This document shows, in pieces, positions 47,498-55,765 of a stretch of 64,000 nucleotides of DNA (the first letter of the stretch is position 1; each line of letters begins with the position of its first letter). A model generated the notes under the pieces. It made no database searches and was not told where the DNA came from. It saw only the letters and a program-made list of their open reading frames with translations. The DNA lies in the IMG/VR virus record IMGVR_UViG_3300042261_001152, positions 1 through 64,000 of that record; one strand, given 5' to 3'. Source of the stretch: a virus. The position numbers and the translations under genes were made by a program.

Positions 47498-48249
47498 TTC
47501 ATCCTTTCAATATCAGTCTCTTCACATTGTGAGCCATACTGTATTTCAATAATCTTAAGTGGGTCTTTACCACCATTGATTAACTGATGCCAGGTATTTT
47601 TAGGCACATGTATGTAATCTCCAGTATGTATGATATCTGCCTCGCTGTCAATAATTACAGTGCCTGAACCTTCGCGCACCAACCAAAGCTCTTCACGATG
47701 TTCGTGTCGTTGATAGCTCAGGCAATGATTTGGTTCTACTACAATCTCTTTTAGTTTACAGCCTGGATAATTTTTTAGTATGTCAAAATGGCCCCAGTCT
47801 CGTTCTGTTCGATCATATTGCCATTTTTCCAGTATCCAACGACTTGAATTCATTTTATTTTCGCCACCAACACCAAAGGCAAATTGTAGCAGCGGATCAT
47901 CTATGTCCTGTTCGGGAACGTTGCCCTCGGTTCTATCACCGCCATTGGCAAATATGATCTTAACACCTGGATACTGTTGTCGTACTTTTCTGATTAAATC
48001 GCGACTGCTGTTATCGCTGTCGTCAAATTCCCAGACTTCATCAACACCTTCCATGGCACCTAGTATGGCCAATCTTTCTGAAATATTCATGAATGGTCGA
48101 CCTTTTTTATTGGTCAACCATGCATCTGAATTGGCACCTACAAATAATAGTTCACCCAGTTGCTTGGCCGCTTTGATATAGCTGATATGACCACTATGTA
48201 TGGGATCAAACCCACCAGTAACTATGACTATGCTCTTGGGAAATCTCAT
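47494..48249 (-). CDS. Nucleotidyltransferase-cupin fusion
   Basis: 251 residues. Residues 1-130 form an HldE/RfaE-type cytidylyltransferase domain (TGGFDPIHSGHISYIKAAKQ with HxGH). Residues about 175-250 form a cupin (HEHREELWLVREGSGTVI, HVPKNTWHQLIN), like the isomerase part of ManC. Such a fusion would make and process a nucleotide sugar. Overlaps both neighbours by four bases. Confidence 0.75.
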   Translation of the reverse strand: MRFPKSIVIVTGGFDPIHSGHISYIKAAKQLGELLFVGANSDAWLTNKKGRPFMNISERLAILGAMEGVDEVWEFDDSDNSSRDLIRKVRQQYPGVKIIFANGGDRTEGNVPEQDIDDPLLQFAFGVGGENKMNSSRWILEKWQYDRTERDWGHFDILKNYPGCKLKEIVVEPNHCLSYQRHEHREELWLVREGSGTVIIDSEADIIHTGDYIHVPKNTWHQLINGGKDPLKIIEIQYGSQCEETDIERMK

Positions 48250-48617
48250 AGACTCTCCACAATGGCACCATTTTCACCATCTTCAAATACACTGACTATG
48301 ACCTCTCGTCCAGGATATCTATTGTTGATTACTCCAATGATATCTTCTGCAATCATTTCACAACTTTTATGATCAAGTTTTAGAACGTCCCCACTGTACA
48401 GGGATTCAAGCCAGCGCTTGAGCTGGATGAATTCGATGTCCCTGTCATTGTGTTGCACACTGACGCGCACCCTGAAATGAAACACATGACGATGAGGACT
48501 AGCAAGAAACGATACATCATCCCATCCTCCTGTTTTTAAATTAGGATCAGTAGCCGCTGCTGGATAGCAATGAATACCTTCCCGTTGAAAAGTTATTTCA
48601 ATCCATCGTTTTATCAT
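48246..48617 (-). CDS. QueD-like T-fold protein, second copy
   Basis: 123 residues. GIHCYP and SPHRHVFHF supply the three zinc His of the QueD/PTPS fold; DIEFIQLKRWL and KLDHKSCEMIAEDI follow, then VSVFEDGENGA. The catalytic Cys before HxH in QueD is absent, so chemistry may differ. Lies immediately after the DpdA-like gene. A divergent QueD or pterin-handling paralogue. Confidence 0.6.
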   Translation of the reverse strand: MIKRWIEITFQREGIHCYPAAATDPNLKTGGWDDVSFLASPHRHVFHFRVRVSVQHNDRDIEFIQLKRWLESLYSGDVLKLDHKSCEMIAEDIIGVINNRYPGREVIVSVFEDGENGAIVESL

Positions 48618-49864
48618 ACAAACATATCTCCAAGTGTAACTGGTTGAACATATTCCTGCACTGGTTCACTTGCAACATATGGTCCGATCTGTTGTAACCA
48701 ATGATTGAAATCTTCCAGTGTACGTACTGAGTATAAGGCATTAAAGGCAGTTGCGTCAATACCTCTGGCCATTTTCATGATCTCATCTCGGCTGTCATGT
48801 AATTTTTCTACATGAGCTAAAAAGTTCTTGATGGCACTAGACACAAATGCACCATAGGTCTGCAAACTTGGATCAATGTTGCCGTGTTTTTCCTGATAGG
48901 TTCGGCTACTGATATTTAAAGCTTCATAAAATGTATTTAGATCATAGTTATAGCAAGGGAAATTTTTGCGAATGTCTTCCCAGACAATTCTGTAATTGTC
49001 ATCAAAGGCTCGAGTAAAGTTAAGAGCTAGATCGTCTTTGTAATATCGACCCTGAGTCACGCCAGACGTATGTGTGGTAGAGTCATAGCTCATTTCAACA
49101 TTTTCATATAATCCATTCTGCATGAATATGAACTGAGGAATCATTCTGTATACACTACCAACTCCTAGTAGATGCAGATGCTTACTTTCTAAGTTAATAG
49201 GTAACTGAGTAAAATAGAATGCTCGTTTAAAGTCTTCCAATGAACCTTTGCCCAGAGCAGCTGCTCCCATGGCGATACCACCAATGCGGCTGACATGATA
49301 GTCATCAAGTTCTTCTACAACATACTGAGTCCAGTGCATGTAACTGTCATAGTCATTGCCCTGAGTAATCAGCATGGGACGAGCTTTAGAACCTTTTTCA
49401 TCAAAAAAGTCTATCTGACGACGCAGATTACGTCCAGTTTCTCTGGCACAGCTTTCTAATTGTGTACGGTCAAAGCGTCGGTTACTGAGGTCAAGTCTCT
49501 CAGAGCGGGCGCCATCAAGTGTTCGTACAGGAATAACATCAAAACACATAGCAATGTCACTATTACGAGCCTGACTATCATATACTTCTTCCTTGAGTTC
49601 GTTGGTAATGGTCCTTCCCAGCGTAACCATCTGCAGTCCGCCTGAGTCTGCATGAATGCTATGCACCAGTGGTCTATAATGCTCACCCATCCATTCGCCT
49701 GGACGTTTTTCTGTATAGGCATTATATAATAAACTGATTTTGTGATTGTGTGTGTTGTTTAGACTACCAAATGTACGAGCGAAGAAGTCTAGGTTCTGAG
49801 GCTCTAGACTTTCTGCATACATTAATTTAAAATAACTACTACCACTGGCTACATATTCTAACAT
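48614..49864 (-). CDS. dpdA: DpdA-like DNA transglycosylase (TGT superfamily)
   Basis: 416 residues. TGT signatures: HADSGGLQM with Asp73, AMCFDVIPV, GGIAMG (about 195-200), LHLLGVGS (about 230-237) and a candidate nucleophile Asp261 in MSYDSTTHTSG. These lie in the same order as in bacterial tRNA-guanine transglycosylase. The RNA-binding zinc site of bacterial TGT is not seen. DpdA enzymes exchange guanine in DNA for a 7-deazaguanine, protecting it from restriction. FolE, QueD and QueE are close by. Confidence 0.85.
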   Translation of the reverse strand: MLEYVASGSSYFKLMYAESLEPQNLDFFARTFGSLNNTHNHKISLLYNAYTEKRPGEWMGEHYRPLVHSIHADSGGLQMVTLGRTITNELKEEVYDSQARNSDIAMCFDVIPVRTLDGARSERLDLSNRRFDRTQLESCARETGRNLRRQIDFFDEKGSKARPMLITQGNDYDSYMHWTQYVVEELDDYHVSRIGGIAMGAAALGKGSLEDFKRAFYFTQLPINLESKHLHLLGVGSVYRMIPQFIFMQNGLYENVEMSYDSTTHTSGVTQGRYYKDDLALNFTRAFDDNYRIVWEDIRKNFPCYNYDLNTFYEALNISSRTYQEKHGNIDPSLQTYGAFVSSAIKNFLAHVEKLHDSRDEIMKMARGIDATAFNALYSVRTLEDFNHWLQQIGPYVASEPVQEYVQPVTLGDMFV

Positions 49865-49866
49865 GT

Positions 49867-50373
49867 TTAACTTTCTAGTATTTTTAAAATGTGTCTGGTC
49901 TGATGCAGTGCGTCGTCCAGAGCATTATGATAAACTCCTTGACGTTCATCTGCAGGTACTTGTATGATATTCTTAATGGTTCTGTAGCAACGATCTTCCC
50001 AGGGTCTCCAGGGACGTTTCATGTTGCAGGCTACATAGGCATTTTCCATGATGACGTTGTCAAATCCAGCTCCATTGCCCCAGACTGGTAAACTGCTGGT
50101 GCCAAACCAGCTATTAAAATCATCCAGTGCCTGAACCAAACTGACATTGTCTTTGAGCAGTGCCTGACGAGCTTCTTTGCTTTGCTGATTCCACCAGTTA
50201 ACAGTATCTGGATCTACATGCAGTCCAACTGCTTTGCAGGTTCTTAAATCAACTGTACGATAGAATTGATCTACAATGCCCGTTCCTACTTCAAATTTAA
50301 CTGCACCAATGCTGGCTATGGCAGCATTGCTGCGCACGCTCATGGTTTCCAAATCCAACATGACCTGTATCAT
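49867..50373 (-). CDS. 3'-5' exonuclease, DnaQ-like
   Basis: 168 residues. DEDDh-type: VMLDLETMSVRSNAAIASIG (Asp, Glu), VWGNGAGFDNVIMENAY (Asp) and YHNALDDALHQTRHIL (His/Asp). Fits the Rv2179c-like/T4-type exonuclease family. Overlaps folE by four bases. Substrate (RNA or DNA) not predictable. Confidence 0.85.
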   Translation of the reverse strand: MIQVMLDLETMSVRSNAAIASIGAVKFEVGTGIVDQFYRTVDLRTCKAVGLHVDPDTVNWWNQQSKEARQALLKDNVSLVQALDDFNSWFGTSSLPVWGNGAGFDNVIMENAYVACNMKRPWRPWEDRCYRTIKNIIQVPADERQGVYHNALDDALHQTRHILKILES

Positions 50374-51065
50374 CGTGGAGCAAACTCCTGTTGTAGTTTA
50401 ACATTTTCAAAGAATTCATTCTTGGTGCTCTGATCTTCAATAAACCGACCTTTTAGGACAGTTGTCTGAGTCAATGAGCTATGCGCCATGATGCCACGAT
50501 TCTCACAGCAACCATGCGTTGCCTGAATATAAACTGCTACATTTTCACTACCAGTTGCCTTCTGAATTTCACGGGCAATGTCATTGGCCAGCTCTTCTTG
50601 CAGTGTTCCGCGTCGGGCACACCACTGAGCAATTCTGGTATATTTACTTAGTCCGATTAATTTCTGAGCAGCAATGATGCCAATATAAGCAACACCACTT
50701 ACTGGTTGATGATGATGACTACACATGCTTCTAAGTTCACTTCGAACTACCAGCATACCTGTATATCGATCATCACTATCATTAGGGAATGCAGTTGCAT
50801 CTGGAGCTGGCTCATAGCGGCCTGCCATGATTTCATAAATGTACATCTTGGCCAAACGACGAGCTGTTCCTTTACTATTAGGATCTGTTTCGCGATCAAT
50901 TAACAAGCTGTCTAAAACGCCTTCGAACTTTTCAGTTAATTCATCTACTAGAAGTTCTTTATCTTTATCAGTAACGTACTCACTGATATTGTCACCTGCC
51001 CAATATCGCTTATTATTTCGTTTTAGATTGACGCGAATTTCTTCGCTAACCGGAATATACTTCAT
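50370..51065 (-). CDS. folE: GTP cyclohydrolase I
   Basis: 231 residues. Zinc ligands in RSMCSHHHQP (Cys115, His118) and THGCCENRG (Cys186/187), and QEELANDIAREIQ. Makes dihydroneopterin triphosphate from GTP, the first step of pterin and 7-deazaguanine synthesis. First gene of the long operon from promoter 51090-51118. Confidence 0.95.
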   Translation of the reverse strand: MKYIPVSEEIRVNLKRNNKRYWAGDNISEYVTDKDKELLVDELTEKFEGVLDSLLIDRETDPNSKGTARRLAKMYIYEIMAGRYEPAPDATAFPNDSDDRYTGMLVVRSELRSMCSHHHQPVSGVAYIGIIAAQKLIGLSKYTRIAQWCARRGTLQEELANDIAREIQKATGSENVAVYIQATHGCCENRGIMAHSSLTQTTVLKGRFIEDQSTKNEFFENVKLQQEFAPR

Positions 51066-51089
51066 GATTGCCTTTCTAATTTATATAAC

Positions 51090-51118
51090 ATTATATAGTA
51101 TGTTTTATTTAGTGTCAA
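51090..51118 (-). promoter_or_regulatory. Promoter of the folE-dpdA operon
   Basis: TTGACA, 17-base spacer, TATAAT on the minus strand, overlapping the end of queE region. Confidence 0.72.
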
Positions 51119-51120
51119 TA

Positions 51121-52041
51121 CTATTTACCAATAACATTACCAAATACATAGCAGTGATTGCGTGTAGCAATGTTAAATCCTCGCTTCATGGCCTCCATGG
51201 CTATGGCTGCGGTTCGATCTGTTTCCTGACTATCCTTGGTTGCACCTACAGGCATGACCCACATCTCTGGTGGATATTGGCCATTGGCTTTGAATTGCTC
51301 ATAGATGTTGTACTGATGTGCAGCTAATTCATCCCAGCAGTTAGGTTCACCATTGACGACAAATTTTATGATACCAGAACAACCAGCAATCTGCATGTAA
51401 TCAAAAATTAAATCTTTATTGACTGCATTTTCTTCACCAGCCACAGTAAAGAGTTTAGGACTCATGGCCCAGTGCCAGCGATGTCCCCATTCTGCACAAT
51501 ATTCATCTTCGATGAAAGTTTTTAATTCAGCTGAAACTGGTTTAGTAGTATTGGTTTCTACTGTAATGGTTCTAGGACAATTGCCTCGGCGTTTTAATTC
51601 ACGAACAATTTCAATCATGGCCTTCTGATACATCATGGGCTCACCACCGGTAAATGCCAGTTGTGTATCCTGATTGGTTGTATGATGAATAAATTCGCCC
51701 AGAGGATTGCTTGGGTGTTTCAGATGTTCAACTAATTGATCGCAAATTTCTGCAACAGTTGCATCATGAACCAGATGTTTATATTTAGCACTCCAGCTAT
51801 AACTACTATCACAACCATGTTCCCAGACCGGAAGATCTTCTAGTTTCTTGACGCTACTGGGATCGAATTCTTTATAAGGTAATACATAGGTAGCTGGATT
51901 GGTTGGATCGGTCTGACCAAAACCATTGCATTCTAGATTACAACCAAAGAATCTAATCCAGACCGTTGGTTTACCGGCCAGTTCAGCTTCGCCCTGAAAG
52001 CTATAGAATATTTCTGAAAAACGATAGGTTTTATCTGACAT
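51121..52041 (-). CDS. queE: 7-carboxy-7-deazaguanine synthase QueE-like
   Basis: 306 residues. Radical-SAM FeS site [10 protein letters not shown] gives Cys34 and Cys38; the third Cys is Cys77 in GCDSSYSW, separated from Cys38 by a 38-residue insertion. [10 protein letters not shown] is the SAM motif. Converts carboxytetrahydropterin to CDG. Driven by its own promoter at 52071-52099. No QueC is seen. Confidence 0.9.
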   Translation of the reverse strand: MSDKTYRFSEIFYSFQGEAELAGKPTVWIRFFGCNLECNGFGQTDPTNPATYVLPYKEFDPSSVKKLEDLPVWEHGCDSSYSWSAKYKHLVHDATVAEICDQLVEHLKHPSNPLGEFIHHTTNQDTQLAFTGGEPMMYQKAMIEIVRELKRRGNCPRTITVETNTTKPVSAELKTFIEDEYCAEWGHRWHWAMSPKLFTVAGEENAVNKDLIFDYMQIAGCSGIIKFVVNGEPNCWDELAAHQYNIYEQFKANGQYPPEMWVMPVGATKDSQETDRTAAIAMEAMKRGFNIATRNHCYVFGNVIGK

Positions 52042-52070
52042 AATTGCCTCTTTTAAATTTAGATTGTTGT

Positions 52071-52099
52071 ATTATATTATTCTTCTGACTCTGTGTCAA
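52071..52099 (-). promoter_or_regulatory. Promoter of queE
   Basis: TTGACA, 17-base spacer, TATAAT, within the 3' end of gp55. Confidence 0.72.
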
Positions 52100-52622
52100 T
52101 ATCTTTTAGTATTTTTTCGGTCTTTTTAGTAATGGTGCTGACCACTTTTTCGTACTCGTACTGATCCATCTGAGTTTTAAGGAATTCTAAGAATTGATTT
52201 TGGAACTCTCCGTTATCATGTTCCTGTGTGACCAGATCATTGATGTCTAACTGATCAATGTATCTGAATTTGGTTGCCATCTGTTTCTTTTCTTTCTGTA
52301 TGCGACGAACAAATGCAAAGAAAGTAATCTGTGTAAAATAGGCAAAGGGATTTTTACTCTTGGCTGGATCGAAATTATTAACAACTGCCAGACAATTTTC
52401 TATGGCATCTGAAATCATTTCGTCCCGATATGAGTAGTTAATGAAGTTTGATTTGTAGCTAAGGTGTCGGGCAATTTTGATAAAACAATCGCCCAGGTAA
52501 TCACTGACCGGTGGCATATCTGTATTTGCAGCGCGAGCCTCTTGAACCTTGGCGCGATGATCTAATAGAGCTGCTAGAAAGTCAGCGTTGTTGATATAAT
52601 GATTGGTGTTTGCGTTTGCCAT
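52077..52622 (-). CDS. gp55: Late transcription sigma factor, T4 gp55-like
   Basis: 181 residues (T4 185). Region-2-like YRDEMISDAIENCL then FDPAKSKNPFAYFTQITFFA and VRRIQKEKKQ. Directs RNA polymerase to TATAAATA late promoters, with gp45 as coactivator. Relevant to the many such boxes listed here. Confidence 0.93.
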   Translation of the reverse strand: MANANTNHYINNADFLAALLDHRAKVQEARAANTDMPPVSDYLGDCFIKIARHLSYKSNFINYSYRDEMISDAIENCLAVVNNFDPAKSKNPFAYFTQITFFAFVRRIQKEKKQMATKFRYIDQLDINDLVTQEHDNGEFQNQFLEFLKTQMDQYEYEKVVSTITKKTEKILKDIDTESEE

Positions 52623-52631
52623 GATATTCCA

Positions 52632-52660
52632 ATTATAAATGAATGATTAAAAAATGTCAA
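52632..52660 (-). promoter_or_regulatory. Promoter of gp55
   Basis: TTGACA, 17-base spacer, TATAAT just upstream of the sigma-factor gene. Confidence 0.72.
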
Positions 52661-53061
52661 TGCAATTTTGCCAGAGCAGCTTCTTCCATGGCGTCCCAGA
52701 TCTCTTCGGATTCGGGCATTTCCATGCGGTGAGGTTCATCGAGCTTTCCGGCCTGTTCCTTGTGTAGCATGTCCAGGTATCCGGTATAGCGATCCAGGGC
52801 TCCAGGTCTGATATTGCATATGGTTAAAATACTTTCAGATGGTAATAAAATTTCTTCATCTGAAGTAGTTGGTATAAATGGTGCCATGCCTATGGTTTCC
52901 ACTACCTGACCTACGTGATTCAAGAACTTAAATGTGCTAAAGATAACTGGATCTTTAACAGCAATGAATTCGTAGTCATGTAGATTTTGCATGGTCAGAG
53001 TATCGTCTACTCCGCAGGCTATGACATCGCCATTTTTAAATTTTATGGTTTTAAGTTGCAT
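52657..53061 (-). CDS. LSM-like conserved phage protein
   Basis: 134 residues. MQLKTIKFKNGDVIACGVDD then DPVIFSTFKFLN, a small beta-barrel pattern related to the protein at 32385. Common beside uvsW/gp55 in aquatic T4-like phages. Overlaps uvsW by 11 bases. Role unknown. Confidence 0.6.
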   Translation of the reverse strand: MQLKTIKFKNGDVIACGVDDTLTMQNLHDYEFIAVKDPVIFSTFKFLNHVGQVVETIGMAPFIPTTSDEEILLPSESILTICNIRPGALDRYTGYLDMLHKEQAGKLDEPHRMEMPESEEIWDAMEEAALAKLH

Positions 53062-54538
53062 CGTTTAATTTGACCTTGACTAATTTATAATCAAAATGTT
53101 CATCATTGTAGATTTTAATGCGTTCAGTCAAATGTAATAGTGTAAAATTTTTCTTGGTCTTCCAGCTTAGGTCGTCGCCTATGTCATAGAGCCTGCAACG
53201 ATCCTTGCTTTCAGACGTTCTAAGTCCACGTCCTATACTCTGCAGGTTACGAATACGACTCTTACTAGGGCTAGCAAAAATGATATTATGCAGGTTACGA
53301 ATATTTATACCTGTACTAAATGTACCATAGCTGGCAACTATGATGGCATCACTCTCTTGCTCGGTAATGTGTCGAACCTGTTCGCGCTGATCAGTATCGG
53401 TTCCACCATGCACAAAAAAGATGCGACGTCCATCCTTGGCTCGTTGTTCAATCATGTTGTGTAGCTGTTTACCGTGCTTTTCTACATACTGAAACAGCAC
53501 CAGAGTGTTGCCTGTCTGTGCCAGAGCCAGGTTGCGTATAAACTTATTGCGTGGTTCATACTGTGTTAGAAAATCCATTTCTTCCTGATAGGTCCAGGCT
53601 CGGGAAGCTTTGCGTTGAGCATCTGGGTATTCCAGAGTAAGTATGGTTATGTCCAGGTCTGCTAACTGTTCATTTTTAATCAGCTGGCGAGTGGTAGTTA
53701 CTTTATGCACTGCTCCAAAGATGCCTTCTAGAACCAGTTTATGTGTCTGTGTTCCATCCAGAGTGCCTGTGGTGCCTATGCGATAGCGACAATCAGGCAT
53801 TTTATTTAATATGCCAGTCAGACTCTTGGCTTTGAATAAGTGCGCTTCATCTCCGTACACCACATCAAATCCTTCAAAGAAAGATTTAGGGAGTTTGTAG
53901 AGGCTCTGCCAGGTACTTATAACAACTGGCCAGTCGTTGGATTTCTCATGACCACCGTAAATTCTGTGTACGTGTTCAGATGTCTTCCAGCCATTGGCTG
54001 AACTATAATCTTGAAAATCTGCATATAACTGCTCTACCAGACTTGTTGTTGGTACTACAATTAACTGACGACGACCCTGACTTAAATGATAGCGCACAGT
54101 GCCATAGATGATTAAACTCTTGCCAGAACCAGTTGGGCTTAGTAATAATGTACGTTCATTATATATGGCATGACGCACTGCGTCAATCTGATAATCGCGA
54201 ATCTGTATGGGTTTACCATGTCCCTGCAGTTTTAGATCTTCTAAATACTGAGCTACATCTACATAGGGCTCTGGCTGAGCTGGTATGGTATTTTCTACAG
54301 TATAGCCATTTAAACTGGCAAAGGCCTGTACATAGGGTATCAGTCCCGTATATAGTTCCTGGGTAAACATGCTGTAGAGTCTGACCTTGCCGTCCCATAA
54401 CTTGGCTCTGTACTGTGGCATAAAACGTGCGCCAGGTTGCTCAAAGGTAAAATAATCAGACAGTTCCTGCATGATGCCAACGTCAGCATCCACACGACAA
54501 TGAACCTGATTTTTGGGTTTTATGATTATGTTTGCCAC
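53051..54538 (-). CDS. uvsW: RNA-DNA and D-loop helicase UvsW
   Basis: 495 residues. Superfamily 2: LLLSPTGSGKSLIIYG (Walker A), VVYGDEAHLFKAKS (DEAH), RIGTTGTL (motif III), QSIGRGLR (motif VI). Unwinds branched recombination intermediates and R-loops, switching origin replication to recombination. One-base overlap with uvsY. Confidence 0.93.
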   Translation of the reverse strand: MANIIIKPKNQVHCRVDADVGIMQELSDYFTFEQPGARFMPQYRAKLWDGKVRLYSMFTQELYTGLIPYVQAFASLNGYTVENTIPAQPEPYVDVAQYLEDLKLQGHGKPIQIRDYQIDAVRHAIYNERTLLLSPTGSGKSLIIYGTVRYHLSQGRRQLIVVPTTSLVEQLYADFQDYSSANGWKTSEHVHRIYGGHEKSNDWPVVISTWQSLYKLPKSFFEGFDVVYGDEAHLFKAKSLTGILNKMPDCRYRIGTTGTLDGTQTHKLVLEGIFGAVHKVTTTRQLIKNEQLADLDITILTLEYPDAQRKASRAWTYQEEMDFLTQYEPRNKFIRNLALAQTGNTLVLFQYVEKHGKQLHNMIEQRAKDGRRIFFVHGGTDTDQREQVRHITEQESDAIIVASYGTFSTGINIRNLHNIIFASPSKSRIRNLQSIGRGLRTSESKDRCRLYDIGDDLSWKTKKNFTLLHLTERIKIYNDEHFDYKLVKVKLNDAT

Positions 54539-54978
54539 TAGATCATTCCGTTGGTAAATTTAGTCCACTCTATGCTATTTTTAATGTCCCAGGTGCGACT
54601 ATGAATACTTTTAAGAATACCTTCGAGCATGCTTAAAACGGTTCTGTGATATTCCAGTTTGTCCTGCAGAGTGATTAGATCCGAATCAGTTGCTATAAAT
54701 TCATCCATTTCATTCTTGAGTGGTTTGATTCCCTGATACTGAGGCCAGTTTAATTCATCCAGTTCAATCTGAGTCATTTCACCACGAAAGTATCGGTATT
54801 TGTTGCGTCGCATGCGCAAGTATTCGCTTTCGGCTCTGCGTGCATTTAACTTGGCATTGACCAAAAGGTTAAGATATTTGGCATGAAGCTTGGGGATTTT
54901 AGCACTTTCCGAACCTAAATTGGTTTCGTCTATGCTGCTGTCTCGAGCCCATTCTTCCTGTAGTTCAGCTAATTTCAT
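54538..54978 (-). CDS. uvsY: Recombination mediator UvsY
   Basis: 146 residues (T4 137). Helical, with KYLNLLVNAKLNARRAE, YRYFRGEMTQ and a final KNSIEWTKFTNGM; loads UvsX on gp32-coated ssDNA. Confidence 0.9.
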   Translation of the reverse strand: MKLAELQEEWARDSSIDETNLGSESAKIPKLHAKYLNLLVNAKLNARRAESEYLRMRRNKYRYFRGEMTQIELDELNWPQYQGIKPLKNEMDEFIATDSDLITLQDKLEYHRTVLSMLEGILKSIHSRTWDIKNSIEWTKFTNGMI

Positions 54979-55003
54979 TCAGTTTCTCCATTCAGATAGA
55001 GAC

Positions 55004-55032
55004 ATTATATAGGAAATAATCTATAGTGTCAA
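55004..55032 (-). promoter_or_regulatory. Promoter of uvsY-uvsW
   Basis: TTGACA, 17-base spacer ending TTTCCTA, TATAAT before uvsY. Confidence 0.72.
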
Positions 55033-55613
55033 TTACTTAATTTTTCTATGGTAAATACCTTGTAGCGGAAGGTAGCAGTTCCAACAAAATACTCCATGCC
55101 TGAACTGGTGATATCAAAGTTTAAACCTTCTATGGCTGTGGGCCAAAGATCCTGAAAGTTTAATTTGACCTTGGGTATGTTATTGCTGTCAATGATCAAT
55201 AAACTGGCATCGCTAAACGCATTATTATACTTGTCTGGTGTATAAGGATTGGCTCTATAAGTAAGCGAACCGTACTGATCGCCACCGCTAGGAACACCTA
55301 TGCTGGCTATCCAATCATAGAGTTCTTTATAGTTGCTCATGTCTTCGTTGATTAGAAACTGTATGATAAACTCACCAAAAAATACCTTATCACCTGGATG
55401 TGGTATGTCTACAAACGGTGTCTGCTGCATGGCCGCTCCCAGATTTAACGCAGGTAGGTTAGCACTCTGACAAGTATATGTTACATTGGGCATTTTAGCG
55501 ATCAAAAATTTAAAACTGTTGGGTCTTAGATAATTGGTGCTGGGCACAGTGGATACTATGCTACTATAATTGCTTATGCTGGTTGTTGCAGAATATTTGG
55601 TTGTTAATGTCAT
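55029..55613 (-). CDS. Tail-tube-related structural protein (gp19 paralogue)
   Basis: 194 residues. NSFKFLIAKMPNVTYTCQSA, DIPHPGDKVFFGEFIIQFLI and a terminal ATFRYKVFTIEKL resemble the gp19 tube protein at 61866-62474 (its VPYRGREVKFAGERIFQP and VTFQYQHYTT). Lies between gp23 and uvsY, where aquatic T4-like phages keep a tail protein. Tube, tube-junction or tail-terminator role not resolved. Confidence 0.65.
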   Translation of the reverse strand: MTLTTKYSATTSISNYSSIVSTVPSTNYLRPNSFKFLIAKMPNVTYTCQSANLPALNLGAAMQQTPFVDIPHPGDKVFFGEFIIQFLINEDMSNYKELYDWIASIGVPSGGDQYGSLTYRANPYTPDKYNNAFSDASLLIIDSNNIPKVKLNFQDLWPTAIEGLNFDITSSGMEYFVGTATFRYKVFTIEKLSN

Positions 55614-55695
55614 TTAAGTTCCTATTGACTTTCTATCGACACACCTATAGTATCAGCGTGTAGGGTTTGATGTTATCATAATTATATCCATACTG

Positions 55696-55703
55696 TATTT
55701 ATC
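55696..55703 (-). promoter_or_regulatory. Possible late promoter (GATAAATA variant)
   Basis: GATAAATA on the minus strand, about 83 bases before the tail-protein start, just after the gp23 terminator. Confidence 0.45.
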
Positions 55704-55708
55704 AAGTA

Positions 55709-55736
55709 AAGAAAAGGGAGTCCGAAAACTCCCTGT
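55709..55736 (-). terminator. Rho-independent terminator of gp23
   Basis: AGGGAGT-TTTCGG-ACTCCCT hairpin (minus strand) followed by TTTTC, 30 bases after the major capsid stop. Confidence 0.9.
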
Positions 55737-55765
55737 TCTTTTATTACTTCCTAACCAAACAACTA

